Positions 5,996-7,056 of a DNA stretch of 7,056 nucleotides are shown here, in pieces (the first letter of the stretch is position 1; each line of letters begins with the position of its first letter). The stretch lies in contig JBMZFW010000049.1 in NCBI GenBank assembly GCA_049615605.1, forward strand, positions 1 to 7,056, written 5' to 3'. This DNA is from JAQWUY01 sp049615605. Lineage in GTDB: Bacteria > Pseudomonadota > Alphaproteobacteria > JAQWUY01. The position numbers and the translations under genes were made by a program. Under the pieces are notes generated by a model, which was given only the letters and a program-made list of their open reading frames with translations, did no database searches and was not told the DNA's origin.

Positions 5996-6946
5996 TTATT
6001 TTTGACTTTTCCTATACTGTAATGGTGAAACATCGTATTTTTCTTTAAAAATGCGTGAAAAGTACGACTGGTCAACAAATCCCCAACGGGCACAGATATC
6101 AGAAACTGGTGTTTTGTCATTTGGGTTCATTAAATCAATACGACAAGAATCAAGCCTTAAATTACGAAGCCAAGAACTGAAACTTTGGTCTTGTTTCGCA
6201 AATATTTTATAAAGATAACTTGTTGAAATTTCACAATGCTTGCTTACCATTTCTGGTGATAGGTCTGGATCGGAAATATTTTCTTTTACAAAGCTTTCAA
6301 TTTTTAATAAGTGATTGATTGAAATACTGCCCTGTGCAGATTCAATAAGTTCACGGTTATTTTCAAGCATTAATACAATGTAATCAACAATCATACCTGA
6401 AATAACATACTTTTCTGAATTTTTTAACTTTTCATAATTTTGGTGTAAGCCAACTAAGAAGTTATAAAATACTTTTGAAAATCCATCGCTACAATCCATA
6501 ATCTTGGCTGAAAAGTGTTGTGGGATAACTATTTTTTGGTCAATGTATTCCCTTGGCACCTTAATAACCAATAAATCAGATACCTGTTCGTGTGATACTT
6601 CGTATTCAGAATAAGATTGTTCAATAAAGAATGTCCCAGGGTTGGAAATAAGTTCACGATTATCAATTACAAACTTAACCGCGTGGTCAATTGGGAATGT
6701 GAACATCATATAGTCCCTTGCACCTTTGCCAGTAATCTGACCGTGTTTGGCAATATATTTCACACCTTTACTATATAATTTTGTCACAAGTACATCGTAA
6801 AAGCTCCACGCTTCTAATTCCGCTTGGAAGTTGCTTTTATCAAACACTTCAACATCCATCGGGTAATATACTTCTGATATTACCTGTCCCCATTCTTCGT
6901 TGATTTTTTCACCAGAACATTCTGATGCATTATATTTACTATGCAT
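5996..6946 (-). CDS. AraC/XylS-family transcriptional regulator
   Basis: The 316-residue cytoplasmic DNA-binding protein has the usual family length. The C-terminal third holds two helix-turn-helix units: LSPEMVSKHCEISTSYLYKIF at about 229-249 and VSDICARWGFVDQSYFSRIFK at about 281-301. The second ends in the family signature F-x-x-x-Y-x-x-S-P-x-x-Y-R. The N-terminal half (about 30-200) resembles the AraC-binding-like ligand domain found in regulators of amine and aromatic catabolism, but the ligand cannot be deduced. Start ATG 6946 has GAGGT four bases upstream and a TATAAT at a suitable distance. It lies directly upstream of the symporter on the same strand and is the only regulator in the window, so it most likely activates the symporter and the DUF1989-gcvT operon in response to their substrate. 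Confidence 0.92.
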   Translation of the reverse strand: MHSKYNASECSGEKINEEWGQVISEVYYPMDVEVFDKSNFQAELEAWSFYDVLVTKLYSKGVKYIAKHGQITGKGARDYMMFTFPIDHAVKFVIDNRELISNPGTFFIEQSYSEYEVSHEQVSDLLVIKVPREYIDQKIVIPQHFSAKIMDCSDGFSKVFYNFLVGLHQNYEKLKNSEKYVISGMIVDYIVLMLENNRELIESAQGSISINHLLKIESFVKENISDPDLSPEMVSKHCEISTSYLYKIFAKQDQSFSSWLRNLRLDSCRIDLMNPNDKTPVSDICARWGFVDQSYFSRIFKEKYDVSPLQYRKSQK

Positions 6947-6971
6947 TTTTACCTCATTAAAATTTGAAGCG

Positions 6972-6977
6972 ATTATA
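6972..6977 (-). promoter_or_regulatory. -10 box of the regulator gene
   Basis: Minus-strand TATAAT, perfect to consensus, about 26 bases before the ATG at 6946, implying a leader of roughly 18 bases. No good -35 is seen 16-18 bases upstream, which fits weak or activator-dependent expression. The rest of the stretch to the window end (6978-7056) is AT-rich and shows no gene. Confidence 0.5.
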
Positions 6978-7033
6978 ACAAAAATATAAATTTAAGACGA
7001 TAAAAATATAAAAATAAAATCCCACTACACAAA

Positions 7034-7049
7034 TTTAATCAATATTAAA
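7034..7049. other. Short inverted repeat upstream of the regulator gene
   Basis: TTTAAT, four bases, ATTAAA form a perfect 6-bp inverted repeat about 90 bases upstream of the regulator start. It could be an operator or chance, given the base composition. Confidence 0.2.
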
Positions 7050-7056
7050 CCCAAGG

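Noticed and set aside
1..7056. CRISPR arrays, tRNA or rRNA genes, insertion sequences, riboswitches
   Set aside because: No regularly spaced repeats, cloverleaf or rRNA segments, transposase motifs or recognisable riboswitch core were seen on either strand.

Overview
This is an AT-rich bacterial window that looks proteobacterial. The evidence is protein family content plus ordinary Shine-Dalgarno sites, sigma70-like promoters and a rho-independent terminator; there is no rRNA or other taxonomic marker, so the lineage is not resolved. The right four fifths is a minus-strand catabolic island. The left edge holds the 3' end of an unrelated plus-strand gene, a Bcp-type peroxiredoxin.

Layout in minus-strand transcription order, right to left: an AraC/XylS-type regulator (6946-5996) with its own -10 box; a 187-base AT-rich promoter region; a sodium:solute symporter (stop at 4153) whose best ribosome site points to an unusual ATA start; a 39-residue single-span membrane protein (4137-4018) 15 bases downstream; a clean terminator (3972-3998); a second promoter (3800-3827); a 792-residue fusion of a DUF1989/urea-carboxylase-associated-like region to a GcvT-type folate-dependent demethylase (3762-1384); and, 25 bases on, a free-standing GcvT-type paralogue (1358-240). 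A long imperfect hairpin (147-232) fills the gap between this operon and the convergent peroxiredoxin gene.

The genes read as an uptake-plus-demethylation module. The regulator probably senses the substrate, the symporter with its small partner imports it, and the DUF1989-GcvT fusion with the second GcvT protein transfers a methyl group or C1 unit to tetrahydrofolate. Both GcvT units keep the Asp-Asp of the aminomethyltransferase active site, which favours an N-methyl or aminomethyl substrate over DMSP. DUF1989 relatives include carboxyguanidine deiminase subunits and the symporter resembles the urea (DUR3) branch, so a methylated guanidine- or urea-like compound is a reasonable but unproven guess. 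The DUF1989-GcvT fusion, its tandem paralogue and the micro-subunit of the transporter make this the part of the window most likely to be an undescribed pathway.
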